Shown here: positions 37,707 to 47,708 of the stretch, piece by piece
Layout of the letters: each line of letters starts with the position of its first letter
Numbering within the stretch: the stretch's first letter is position 1
Position numbers and translations under genes: made by a program
Source of the DNA: Adiantum capillus-veneris
Lineage: Eukaryota > Streptophyta > Polypodiopsida > Polypodiales > Pteridaceae
Assembly: GCA_014529385.2 (NCBI GenBank)
Contig: CM043955.1
Coordinates: 139,181,108 to 139,245,107 of the forward strand
Length of the DNA: 64,000 nt
Direction: 5' to 3'
Notes under the pieces: model-generated
The model's database searches: none
Told to the model about the DNA's origin: nothing
Seen by the model: the letters and a program-made list of their open reading frames with translations, nothing else

Positions 37707-38340
37707 AACTTTCCTGGATAGCATGTGTAAGGGGAAGGGATTGTTTATAAGCAGTCCTAATGATTTTTTGGGAAAAATCACGTGTAATGACAAGCTTTGT
37801 TCTTAAAGTTGATTGAGCTGCAGAGTATCCAGATTGAGGGTTCAAGCTGCGAGGATGTTATCAACATATGTGGTTCAAATCTGCCTAACCTTGAGAAGCT
37901 GCAGGTTTCTGAAGGCGACAAAAGATGGGATTCGGATGACATATATCAAGAAGGATTGTGAGTGGAGAGCTGCTGGGATGGGTGCTCCTCGCTTCCAGTG
38001 CACTCGCATACTTATTCTTGAAACTTGTGTAGGTGTCTTGAACTGAAAAGTCTGCCGCAGAGCTTCAGCAACTTGGAGCAATCTACACACGCTAGTTTAA
38101 AAGTCCTGGTGTTCCCTGAGCCACCTGTCCCGAATCTTTGGCCGCTTTGAAGAAGCTTAAGATGGCAGGGAGGTCATGTTTGCAAGTCATCCTGAGGATT
38201 TTGGATGCTTGGTAGCCTTGGGGAGTCTCAAACTAGCAGAATGCCCAAAGCTGGTGGAGGTACCTCAAAGTTTGGGGCAGCTTAACAATCCGAAAGAGCT
38301 AGATTTGATGCAGTGAATGGAATGGCAAGCTAGGGGGTTT
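37707..38340 (+). pseudogene. NLR pseudogene, leucine-rich-repeat part
   Basis: Degraded leucine-rich repeats follow on the plus strand. IEGSSCEDV and CGSNLPNLEKLQV are near 37830-37900. LELKSLPQSFSNLEQ is near 38040-38080. Near 38130-38310 are LWPL, LKMAG, PEDFGCLVALGSLKLAECP, KLVEVPQSLGQLNN and KELDLMQ. Frameshifts and stops (for example after LWPL) break the frame. The LRR spacing (LPxSFSNLxxLxxL) is of the plant NLR type. The first 180 bp is duplicated at 33315-33496. Confidence 0.8.
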
Positions 38341-39270
38341 GTTTGGCATCTTGGAGCGCGTTGATTGCAATGAGGGGCCCTCCTCCCTCATCCACGTCTC
38401 GAATCGAGGCATTGTAGATCCACTTATGCATGGTTCAAAGTTTGAGAGCCTCATAGACTGGATTTTCTTTTCCAGCACACGTTGAACTGGCCCATGTAGT
38501 CTATCGCTCTTCCCTTCTTGAAGATGAGGTGAAGCAAATTATCATACAATGTTATATTCCCCTTGAAGGATAAGAATCTATAATGATTGACATCTTATTA
38601 GCAGTTCATTCTAAATTTCTATATCTATATTGCACGGCATCGAATAAAAGGCTGAACGAAAGGCCAACACACCCACCTCTCATTGTGCCTTCACATCCAG
38701 GTAGACCTAATGAAATTCTTGTCGTTCAAGTTGGCCCAATGGTCTGCCTGATAGGGGCAATTTTGATACGTAATTTTTACTCTCGTCATACCACATCATG
38801 TTTGTTGGATTGCTACAAGTTTGTTAAAATGGTAGCAGCATTCTGTTCACCTTGCTTACCCCTTAGTGGCAAGCTTGTCACTTATTTATTGTAAGGCTAC
38901 ATGTTTCACAAAGCATAGGCATCATCAATAAGGCGCCTGGATCGACAGATTTGGCATTGGCACTGCCTTTTCGGGGGGAGGAGTATAGATTAAAGGAGAA
39001 GATTTTTTTTTTCCGAATTTTATGGATTTTCTGCTGCGTATCGACCGAAACCTGACTATGTACAAGGTCAGCAAAAAAATGTTGCCGAAAGGCAGTGACA
39101 CCGAACCAACCCAAGAATATAAAATATCCTATGATGCTACTATTGTAGGCCTGGCTATCAAGCCAACATTTGTAGCCTGTTCAGCTTGATAGTCACAAGA
39201 TGTCATTATGTTTGTGAAGTACATTAGTAAAATGACCATGATAAGCTTAACATTCTAATCATTATTTTTA
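38341..39270. other. Unassigned spacer
   Basis: Might include further decayed LRR sequence to about 38500. Otherwise no gene, RNA or repeat was recognised. Confidence 0.4.
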
Positions 39271-39496
39271 GGGAAAATTACCAAAATACCCCTCTAATTT
39301 GAGGAAATTCCCAAAATACCCTTGTATCTATTTTGGTTGGAATGTTCAAGATTTTCTAATCTTCATTCGTTTTTGACAGTTGAGATCCGTTTTTGAGAAT
39401 TTGGTCTCACAACCAGGGGTATTTTGGGAATTTTGGAAAATTTGAAGGGCATTTTGAGAATTTTTGAAATTTGAGGGGTATTTTGGTAATTTCCCC
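39271..39496. mobile_element. Mutator-like MITE, member 2 (226 bp)
   Basis: Terminal inverted repeats start GGGAAAATTACCAAAATACC. Perfect 9-bp direct flanks TTATTTTTA lie at 39262-39270 and 39497-39505. The interior resembles the member at 11263-11728 in inverted orientation. A 9-bp target duplication is the hallmark of Mutator-superfamily elements. Confidence 0.92.
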
Positions 39497-39526
39497 TTAT
39501 TTTTAACTCAACCATCAAAATTCGAA

Positions 39527-39809
39527 GGGAAGCTTACCAAATCACCCTGAAATTACTGGACATTCCCAAATATGTCCCTCTAGTCTAAAAGGTTCAGTTC
39601 TTTTTGCAACTCTTAATGGGAAAATTGTGTTTTGATGGAGGATGGTAGGCGTAGGATTCTAGATAGAATTGTGGGCTCCCGCAATGAAACCACTCATAAT
39701 TTCGGGTAATTCATCCAAAAATGACATAAGGGTGTGTTTGGAATTTTTGAAATTTGAGGCGGAGTTTGAAAATTTCCAGAAATTTCAAGGGTATTTTGTA
39801 AATTTTCCC
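39527..39809. mobile_element. Mutator-like MITE, member 3 (283 bp)
   Basis: Ends are more diverged but still inverted (GGGAAGCTTACCAAATCACC against a right end of TTTTGTAAATTTTCCC). Flanks AAATTCGAA (39518-39526) and AAATTCAAA (39810-39818) match at eight of nine bases, supporting a 9-bp target duplication. It lies 30 bp from member 2. Confidence 0.85.
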
Positions 39810-39818
39810 AAATTCAAA

Positions 39819-40492
39819 TATATAACTTCCTTGTCTTGTTGGCCAGTGATCATTTTAGGTAGGGTCTTATTACTATCAACATGGGCATTCACAACTTCAT
39901 AAAGTCCTTTAGTAGAACAAGGGTTTCAAAGACGTCTGCTTAGAAACAGAAATGACAAGCACCATGCTAGGTTGCAGTGCTAATTAGAGAGAGGCATTTT
40001 CCATTTCCAACTATCTTATAGCTAAAAGTATCCAACTTTTAGCAGCAGGAGCTACTACTTGATTCTTTTGTTACAAATGGTTTGAGATCCCAACCTCGAG
40101 GAAAATATTCATTGTTGCAAAAGTTGCATCAATTGGTCAAAGCAAAATTAGAAGTGAAAATGGAAATTCAAGTTAAGTTGATTGCGAGCGGCTCGTGGCC
40201 ACAGCACCACAGCACCCGTTTGTGTGTGTATTTTATCATCCGAAACTTCAAAATCTAAGAGTCGAAGATGGTCTTGAGCCTCTGAAGTAGTTCATTAATG
40301 CAGAAGATGTGTTTGCATGCTAAGGGGCGCATCAATGCTCCACAATCAGATGCTTGCCATAACTGAATGAAGCAACAAGGGCATAAGGGTTTGGGGCAGT
40401 TGCAATGGGCTCCAACGAGCGTCAAATTGCGCAGAGAGAGCGGGTATAGAATCTATATATCTATAGTATGCCCGCTTGCCCGACATCCAAGG
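39819..40492. other. Unassigned spacer upstream of the tRNA gene
   Basis: No gene recognised. Confidence 0.4.
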
Positions 40493-40574
40493 GTCGCTTT
40501 GGCCGAGTGGTTAAGGCGTGTGCCTGCTAAGTACATGGGGTTTCCCCGCGAGAGTTCGAATCTCTCAGGCGACG
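40493..40574 (+). tRNA. tRNA-Ser (anticodon GCT)
   Basis: An 82-base cloverleaf with long variable arm. Acceptor GTCGCTT pairs with AGGCGAC, followed by discriminator G. The D arm is GGCCGAGTGGTTAAGGC. The anticodon stem TGTGC/GTACA encloses CTGCTAA, giving anticodon GCT at 40526-40528. The variable arm is GGGGTTTCCCC. The T arm is GAGAGTTCGAATCTCTC with a good B box. No intron is present. A T run (CTTTTAA) about 15 bases downstream can terminate RNA polymerase III. It looks functional and decodes AGC/AGU serine codons. Confidence 0.96.
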
Positions 40575-41318
40575 CGACCAGATGAATCTTTTAACGACCA
40601 TTTATTTGTCTGCTAGATGCAGTCAAGGAGCAGCGCGATACGATACCAGCTGAATCTTTTTGTCGACCATTTATTCCTCCTTCCTCCCCTGCTCCTGCTG
40701 CAGGGGCAGCAGGCTCATACGAGATGCAGTCAAGGAGCAGCGCGATACGAGCCAGGGTCGAAATCCTGGCTCACCCCTCTCTGCATACGGGAGGGAGGGT
40801 TCACATTAACGGTAAAGCGGCCACTTTAGAAAATGTAACTCTTGGGGGATTCCATGTCTGCTCGCATGAGAGCGACAAGGAGGGGCATTTCGAAAAAAAA
40901 TTAAGGGCATGTGGGAATCTTTTTTTCCTTGAGTTTAGCAAATCACATGTGGACACCTCAGCAAGATTCCAAGCATATTCCACATGGCACATTATACCTT
41001 GCATAATATGAAAAATTGGTTCAATTTTCTAAAGTTTGACAAATTATAGAAGGCATGTATGGCACGAACGCTCTCCATTGGATTAAGTAGGAGAGTTTTG
41101 TTCAACAACGTGGACAATGAGTTCGGGGATTTCTTTCAAAGCGGACTTGATTTCTTCCATGCTGATGCTTGCATCTCGGAAAACACCTCTACTGAAAGCT
41201 TTCGGTGTTGGAAGTTCATACATTACATTATGTGCCTTAACGGAGCTGATCGCTTCAAGAGGAAACCGTGATAAAGCTGGAGCTTGAAGGTGGTGACAAG
41301 GTGAGCGCCCACCTTAAA

Positions 41319-41321
<3 letters not shown>
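40575..41321. other. Spacer with a partial duplication downstream of the tRNA
   Basis: Two copies of GCAGTCAAGGAGCAGCGCGA (near 40619 and 40724), and two related CCAGMTGAATCTTTT blocks near 40578 and 40648, show a roughly 70-105 bp duplication. The second copy runs into GAGCCAGGGTCGAAATCCTG, a T-arm-like hairpin that might be the 3' half of a decayed tRNA. No protein gene was recognised. Confidence 0.5.

Positions 41322-41361
<40 letters not shown>
41322..41361. repeat. (GA)n microsatellite
   Basis: Forty bases of uninterrupted GA repeat. Confidence 0.95.
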
Positions 41362-41364
<3 letters not shown>

Positions 41365-41477
41365 TGATAAGAATCCTAGCTAGGTGCGCTAAAACTTAAA
41401 GGTGCAAGTACTTGAGCGCAAGAAGTGGCGATGTCCGTTATTGAAGCTAATAGAGCACGTGTATATGGCGCCTCATG

Positions 41478-41480
<3 letters not shown>

Positions 41481-41518
<38 letters not shown>
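41481..41518. repeat. (GA)n microsatellite at a LINE 3' end
   Basis: Directly abuts the 3' end of the minus-strand LINE that begins at 41519. Confidence 0.95.
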
Positions 41519-41521
<3 letters not shown>

Positions 41522-43330
41522 TTTATTTTCGTCCTTGGAGGTCAAATATGACCTATGAGACAAAGTTACATGTGATGTAGTATGTTGTGGCTGATGAGTG
41601 ATTCTTGATGCTTCAAAACTGTGGTGATGAGAGTCACAATGGAGAGCCCACATTGTGGCTGGGAGAGGAAAGTATGTAGGTCTAATATCATAGTGGCTAA
41701 AAATGTGAGGGAAGCAAGTTTGGTTGTGACCAAAAGCTAACCACTCTAGCAGTGTGTGGTACTCGGACTCTCGAACTTGCAGTGAGCATAATGTGCACAA
41801 TCGATTTGACTCTTCTATATTACCCCAACATCGTGTTTCGCATCGAAGGGAGTGGGAGCTAAGCCGAATGGCTGCGATAGTACGTATCGCTGACAAGGGG
41901 ATAGACTAAAGAATCTAAGGGTGAGTACGTTTCCTCTTTCAACGAAGAATATGGTTTTGTAGTTGGGGGCAATATGGGTGGTGCAATGTATAAAGCGTGA
42001 CCCACCGGATTCCTCCCAAGCCGTAATACATTGGCATTGTAGAAAAGCATCATTCACTTGGGAGTCAATTGAGGCATCATGTAGCCAGTGTAATGCATCT
42101 CATCTCCCAAACCACTTCTTTATCCATAAAGAAGAACTCGTGTCACCAATGTGTCAAAAAGATACTTCTTGAGAACCCAACACTTGATGCTTCTTGCATT
42201 GCACATGTTCTCAAATGCATAGTACGCTCTCTTTCCCACTTCCAAACTAAGCATAGCACACTCATGTCACTTGTGATTGGCCGGAACCTCAAGGCCAAGG
42301 TCCTTAAAGCTCTCAACAACATCAAGTATCTCATTGTTGTACATAATGCATGGCCTCTCCTTATGGTTGGTTTCACAAGCATAACCTTTGTTTTGGATTT
42401 ATTCACAATCAGCCCACTATGCAAGCAAAATTTATCAAGGACAACCATAGGCTTTTGCGCATCCTCTAAAGTGTATTAGAAGCACTACATCATCCGCATA
42501 CAACAAAAGCATGATTACCGCATTGCAAATAGTGACCTCTTCAATGCCTTCTTCTTGCATAAAGTCAAGTACCATTTGTTCCAATTGAGTGATGTCGAGA
42601 CCAAAGAGAGTTGGTGACAACAGACATCCTTGTTTAACCCCAATAGTGCTTGCAATTTTTTTGAAATTCCTCTTCCCGTGTGCAGTCGACACATCACCTT
42701 CTCATAAATTCGAGAAACCGCAAGAGTTCTTCTATCCTTCTCCATAAATTTTTACGTGAAATTATATCAAAGTCTTTCTTAAAGTCCAGAAAGCAACAAT
42801 ACAATCATTTGCCTTTCAACGGACGTTCCTCCATTAGAACACGAAGAGTGACAAGATGATGAATGGTGCTATGGCGTCGCCGAAAACTCGCTTGACCTTT
42901 TGTATGTTTGCCATTCTCTTCAACCCAATCACTCAATTTTATCTCCATTATGCACCCAGACAACTTTGCCATAAGAGACCCAATCATTATAATCCGGTAG
43001 TTATTTACATTCTTTAAATCTCCTCAATTGATACTCCAATCATAAGGCATACCATGTTGAAGTGCAAGGTTGAACATATCACACATCCACTCATGTGTAA
43101 AATCTTCTGTTCATTTAGTCATTTCCGGCTTGATACCTTGAAGATCTTTTGCTTTACGAGTAGTCAACTTTTCGGACCCATCGCATACATCCTCAATAGT
43201 AAAAAAGGAGGGCATACATAAGAGTGAACCATAAAATGATATTTTTTAAGCATTTGGGTGCTCATATAATTGCTTACAATGTGTTTACACATAAGTAACC
43301 AAAACTCTCAACCCGCTTACCCCTCAAGTT
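41519..43330 (-). pseudogene. LINE (non-LTR retrotransposon) fragment 2: RT and C-terminus
   Basis: Minus-strand reading in order: a DVCDG..KLT block near 43190-43210, then EWMCDMFNLALQHGMP near 43060-43105. IMIGSLMAKLSGCIMEIKLS lies near 42940-42990. ASFRRRHSTIHHLVTLR lies near 42845-42895. GVKQGCLLSPTLF lies near 42595-42635. The catalytic YADD box (LLLYADDVVLL) is near 42485-42515, and KSKTKVMLV near 42390-42410. The C-terminal RLSSHSLRCETR and CTLC zinc-like motif lies near 41780-41870. Frame changes and stops inactivate it. The endonuclease domain is missing, as expected of a 5'-truncated copy. Its 3' end touches (GA)n. Confidence 0.9.
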
Positions 43331-43376
43331 TCTCCAAAATCTTCCATATGCATGTGTCTTTTCTTGGACTTGAAAA

Positions 43377-43565
43377 TGTTGGGGTTAAGGCCTATGTCCC
43401 TTGACCGGTCGCCCAGGTCATGAGCTCCCGCCCACTGTTTCCCTATACTTATAGTGAGTATACTGTATAGGGGGAGCTGCCACTTCACAGTCTCCCCACC
43501 CACATCGTGTGTGTGTCTCCTTCTCTCTCTCACTCTCCGTCTATGGTGCTCCCCGATCCCCTTCA
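43377..43565 (+). repeat. Candidate orphan LTR (189 bp), element D
   Basis: Starts TGTTGGGG, ends CTTCA and is followed two bases later by a perfect initiator-Met tRNA primer site. No gag-pol and no second LTR were found, so it is an LTR plus leader fragment. The left boundary is inferred from the TG start. Confidence 0.6.
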
Positions 43566-43567
43566 AT

Positions 43568-43579
43568 TGGTATCAGAGC
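43568..43579 (+). promoter_or_regulatory. Primer-binding site, tRNA-iMet type (element D)
   Basis: TGGTATCAGAGC, the classic complement of the 3' end of initiator methionine tRNA used by many plant LTR retrotransposons. Confidence 0.85.
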
Positions 43580-46189
43580 TATGGTGACCGCGGAGAGCAC
43601 GACGACTTTGAGAGCTTCGAGGCGATAGCTCGCTCGCTCTCGACGGTAGAGAGATTAAGAAAGCTTGGAAGCTTTGTGAGAATGCAATGGGAGCTTGTGA
43701 GCTCAGTTGAGAGTGATGTATGCTCTTGTGGAAGCTCAGAAAGGAGTGTGGAAGATTGTGTGTAAGTGAAGGTGCTGCCCTAAAACTGCGTGCGCAGCAG
43801 CACTATTTTCAGATTCGTTTTTCTCCTTGTAGAATGCAGATCTGAGAATTTTGTCCATGGAGCCCATCCGTTTCGACGTGGTCAAGAACTTTGCAGAAGA
43901 AACTTTTTGCAAATTCCTCACCGTTTTGCTGATATTCAGCTCAGACTGACTGTATACAGAAATTCCAGATTTTCTGTTGTCGCATTGTGTGCGAATTTGA
44001 TGCACTTTTGGAAGCACGGGAGATGCTTGAAATTGAGTGCATAAATTCTGAGCTGAAGATGCAATTGTAGCTTGTGTTAAGCTTGTGGTTTGAGGGTTTT
44101 TTGGTAGACTTGGGCAACGAAGTACGGAGGCGTTTACACACCACCGAGGCGGTCTCTTGAGAGACGCAGTTTTTTGGAGCACACAGGTGGAGCTTCTTTC
44201 ACTGGTTTTCACACGATACTTTGGCAGTGATTTTGTGCTTGGATTCATGGTCTTTGCGGATGGTTTGCATATGGTTATGGTTCATGGTTGATGCTCATCA
44301 TACATGCATTTTGGCGAGCACTTTCAAGTGCCGGTGAGCCCAGGCAGTCCCACCAAGGGCTTCACAATGGTATCAAAGCTTCTATTTTTGGGCCTAGGGA
44401 GTGGAGCCACCCACTTTCTGCTTGCATGTGCATGCACCAAGGGAAGGCGTGGAAGAACTCTACACAGGCGGGGAGGTCGAAGCCGGGTAAGGTCTGTGGT
44501 GTGCAGAGCCGCTTGCGGCGAGGGAGGGGAGAAAGTCCACCTCTATAAAATACCGTGAGGCTCGAGCAGAGCGCGAGGTGGAGGGGAGAAGATTTCGACA
44601 CAATAGCTGAAGCAGAGGAGCAGCATACCGCGCGCTGTCTCCCTCTCTCTCTCTTGTGTCCTCAACCGCCTGCTGCGCCATAGCCAACGTTTGGAGTTCG
44701 TTTTTTCACACCCAGGCGCCCAAAGGCCTTTGGCCTTAGGGAAAGCATCTTTTTAATTCGGGCAAGTGCCCACGGATTTCAACCCCACACTCTAGAAGGG
44801 TTTATGAGGTTTTGGCAAGGGTTCCGGCACATCATCGACGAGCCAATTTGCTGCGGCTGCAGAATTTTGTCTACTACTTTCGAAGTCTTAGAACATTGCT
44901 ACTTGAAAATCATTTTCTTTGACGGGAAGCTTGTCGGAGCTCATTCCGATTGGAACAACTTGCTAGTTGGACGGCAACACATAATGTGGAACCTCAATAC
45001 AACCACGGATCCAAGAACGTCTTGGGATTCGGGTTCAATTATCAACACGTTTAAGCACAACTTGATTTTGTTGGCAATCTTACATCTTTGAATTAAGGTT
45101 ACAAATCTAATTAGCATGGCTAATTATTGGAGACGCCGATACATCGTATGGCTACGAGATTTTTGATATCCAGGTATTCTTCCCTTTATTTGCTAGCACA
45201 CACAAAACCGTCATGGATTCCTAGTTCAATTTTTTGGATACGAAACTTTTCGAGAATCATTTTTGTGAGTTGGAACTTCCTTCACGAGAATCTACTCCTC
45301 CTCCTTGGAGGATACTAGCAATCTAATCGACGAAAAAGATTACGTCACAAGACGTAACTTTCAACAGTTTGAAGAACGGTTTCGAAAATTGGGGATTCGC
45401 ATCCACTTGCTTGCTACAAAGGTGGATCACCTTACGAAGTTGATCATCTCGTGCATTCCACAAGCTACAATATCTACACCTATGGCAGTCATTAAACCAG
45501 TCTCAATTAATGTGGCAAAGAGGAGACTTTCAACAATAAAATTTAAGAAAGCCAAATTGCAAAAGTTATGTTTCAATTGTATCAGACAACATCAACAGAA
45601 CATTGTCCCCTAGGTACTGGATTCATAGGACTTTTTATGGATTCTAATACTAAGTAGTCAATCAATTGTTTTTGCGTGCTCTTTAGTGGTTATCTACCCT
45701 TTCAGATAACCCTTTCAATTATTTGTATAAGATACAATAGCATATTCAATCAAGATCTCATACATGTTACTTTGATACTCTATGTTCCGCATACCTCTCA
45801 TGTGCAACCTGCCATTGTGAGGATGTGAATGAAGCACCTATGCGAATTTTGGTCATCATGCAAATATCCCATGATAATGATGGCAAGGCTTGTCGAGACA
45901 CTGCATAAGGAAGCCCAACGTGGCAAACATAAAGTACGGCTCCGTAGGAATGTTATTTGGCATTTTAGAAAAATCATACGGAGGAAAATCTACAATTATC
46001 TAAATCAAGTGCATGCATAGCCTTATTGCTGTGTTTCCCAACACATTCATCACAATTTGCCACATTTTGGGATCTACAAGGTCAAGGACATTCACAAAAT
46101 CATTATAGAAAGACACTTCACCATCTTCAATGATCATGGAGAAAATGAATCTATTGAAGCCTACATATATGTGTATGTATGTACACAAC
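43580..46189. other. Unassigned interval after orphan LTR D
   Basis: It may begin with the leader of element D. A second, imperfect primer-site-like word (TGGTATCAAAGC) is at 44369-44380, and a TATA-like CTATAAAATA near 44541 sits in GC-richer DNA. A frame without ATG at about 45305-45613 ends with a CFNCIRQHQQ stretch that faintly recalls a zinc knuckle. Nothing is strong enough for a gene call. Confidence 0.35.
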
Positions 46190-46198
46190 TCCCTCCCT

Positions 46199-46255
<57 letters not shown>

Positions 46256-46267
46256 GCACGCACGCAC
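46190..46267. repeat. Compound (CCCT)n(CT)n(CA)n microsatellite
   Basis: Contiguous pyrimidine-rich CT repeats followed by CA and CACG repeats. Confidence 0.95.
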
Positions 46268-46564
46268 GGTGAGACCAAGCTTGTAGGTTCCCTTTATCCA
46301 AACCTGTTCCAATCATAAAAAGATCTGAGGCTAGCTCAAATTTCGACATTTTTTGTTGAAAAGTTTTACTTCATTTACAGTTTTCCTTCTCAAATATGGT
46401 TGCCACTTTCTCATAAAGGGGTGCAGAGGATCCAAAGCCGGCTCAACAAAACCATTTTCTCAAGTCCGGCAGAGAGAAGAAGAAGAAGAGAGTTTTAACG
46501 TCGTAGGAAACTACCCCAAGAGACCTTAAAGATCTAGCCGACGAGGAGTTGAACTCAAGACCTG

Positions 46565-46614
<50 letters not shown>

Positions 46615-46975
46615 TTCAGTTTTGTTACTAAAAATAAGGAACAAGAAAACTGTATAGCCTTGCAGCTACCAAAAATGCATCAGGATAACATAAAGACTAC
46701 CTGGCATTAATATGATGGAAAAAGAATGGGTATCTTTTACAATAGTTCCAGCTGGCTTTGAATTATTTCGAGTCAGAACTCAACTGCTTGATACATGCAG
46801 CGCCCATCGATGATCTACAAAATTCACAAGCTTTATGCCCTTAGCAAAACCCCTTTAACCATAGCCTTGACCATTCATGTAATTGTGTCGTTGCTGAAAG
46901 TGTACTGAGCTTAGGCACTTTCATGTTATAAGAGCGTTGTCCTAGCATCCTCAAAGCCGCAGTTCTATCAGTTCC
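46268..46975. other. 3' flank of the SART3-like gene, with (GA)n at 46569-46611
   Basis: Downstream of the minus-strand stop codon at 46976. It probably includes the 3' untranslated region. No polyadenylation signal could be assigned with confidence. Confidence 0.5.
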
Positions 46976-47280
46976 TCATTCTTTTGAAAGCATTTTCCTG
47001 AAATCCTCATTTGATTTGGGCTCATCTGGTTTCATGCCTTCCACCTGCCCCTTTTGGCTGAATCCTAACGGCCTTGCTATTGATCGGGGAGCAGCAAAAG
47101 TATTTTTTCCAGTTAACTGTACATGTCCACCACGGCGATGTGAGACTAGCGCTCCACTAGATCTTCCACCCCGTCCCCGTCCTCCACCGAAATTACTTTG
47201 TCGCTTCTCTGTGGGACCTTCCCCGATGTCCTTCTCCATGCTTCGATCGTTTCTCTCATCATTACCAGAGGCATGAAGCC
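46976..47280 (-). CDS. SART3-like RNA-binding protein, last exon
   Basis: The reading continues in phase from the exon at 47356-47512, after acceptor TTATGCAG. It encodes a Gly/Arg-rich RGG segment (FGGGRGRGGRSSG), then KNTFAAPRSIARPLGF. It ends in EPKSNEDFRKMLSKE followed by TGA (46976-46978). The final block matches the short LSm-interaction motif (xSNxDFxKMxxK) at the C-terminus of SART3/Prp24-type U6 snRNP recycling factors. An RRM in the preceding exon supports this. SART3 proteins help re-anneal U4 and U6 snRNAs in the nucleus. There is no stop or frameshift, so this looks like a live host gene. Confidence 0.75.
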
Positions 47281-47355
47281 CTGCATAACCACAAGCAATA
47301 AAAGGTTCTCAAAACTGCAAAAGGTGCAAATTTACATACTAAAAAAGGACCATAC
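47281..47355 (-). other. 75-bp intron of the SART3-like gene
   Basis: Donor AAGG/GTATGG and acceptor TTATGCAG/GG on the minus strand. Splicing keeps the reading frame (phase 1). Confidence 0.75.
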
Positions 47356-47512
47356 CCTTAGCCTGACCTTGCTGCCTTGATGCACCCTTCTTCCCCCCCC
47401 ATGCCGGATCAGAACGCAAAACTTTTATTTTTGATCCTTTCAGCTTTTGATTGTCCAATTTCAATGCCGCAGTCAATCCCTCCTCGTTCTCAAAATCTAC
47501 ATATGCAAACCT
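47356..47512 (-). CDS. SART3-like RNA-binding protein, penultimate exon (end of RRM)
   Basis: After acceptor TTTATGCAG/AGG, the exon encodes RFAYVDFENEEGLTAALKLD, an RNP1 (RFAYVDF) followed by the last helix and strand of an RRM with LKGSKIKV, then LRSDPAWGG. The Lys/Gln-rich linker KKGASRQQGQAKG joins the next exon. This matches the second RRM of SART3-like proteins. All earlier exons lie beyond position 47513 on the minus strand and none was recognised in the rest of the window. Confidence 0.75.
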
Positions 47513-47690
47513 CTGCATAAAGATAGTCTAGCAGATTAGCAGTTGGCAGTAGAAAAAGTTCATAAGACAACCTCTACAGTGTAGAGGACAAAAACTCCAA
47601 ACGAACCCCATAATTACTATGAATTCAACAAACATGGCTCATTATAAGCACGGCTCTATCCAGTGTGACACCTTGAAAAGGGGAAGCTCA
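47513..47690 (-). other. Start of a large SART3-like intron
   Basis: Intron side of the acceptor. It leads after about 180 bp into (GA)n and a LINE. If the gene is intact, the following 16 kb of nested transposons lie within this intron, or the gene is truncated here. Confidence 0.5.
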
Positions 47691-47708
47691 GAGAGAGAGA
47701 GAGAGAGA
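47691..47708. repeat. (GA)n at a LINE 3' end
   Basis: Short GA repeat immediately next to the LINE 3' terminus (ATGAAATGTTATATTAA on the plus strand). Confidence 0.9.

Noticed and set aside
43736-44248. 170-codon minus-strand open frame
   Set aside because: No recognised domain, and it overlaps the presumed leader of element D. Composition is unremarkable.
44369-44380. TGGTATCAAAGC as a second primer-binding site
   Set aside because: It has one mismatch to the iMet site, and no LTR with TG...CA ends could be delimited before it.
45305-45613. Open frame with a CFNCIRQHQQ stretch as a gag zinc knuckle
   Set aside because: There is no ATG and no CX2CX4HX4C pattern (the final Cys is missing). 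Neighbouring frames show no capsid motif.
47016-47276. 86-codon plus-strand open frame
   Set aside because: Shadow of the SART3-like last exon on the minus strand. The RGG-coding DNA reads as Pro/Arg-rich on the other strand.
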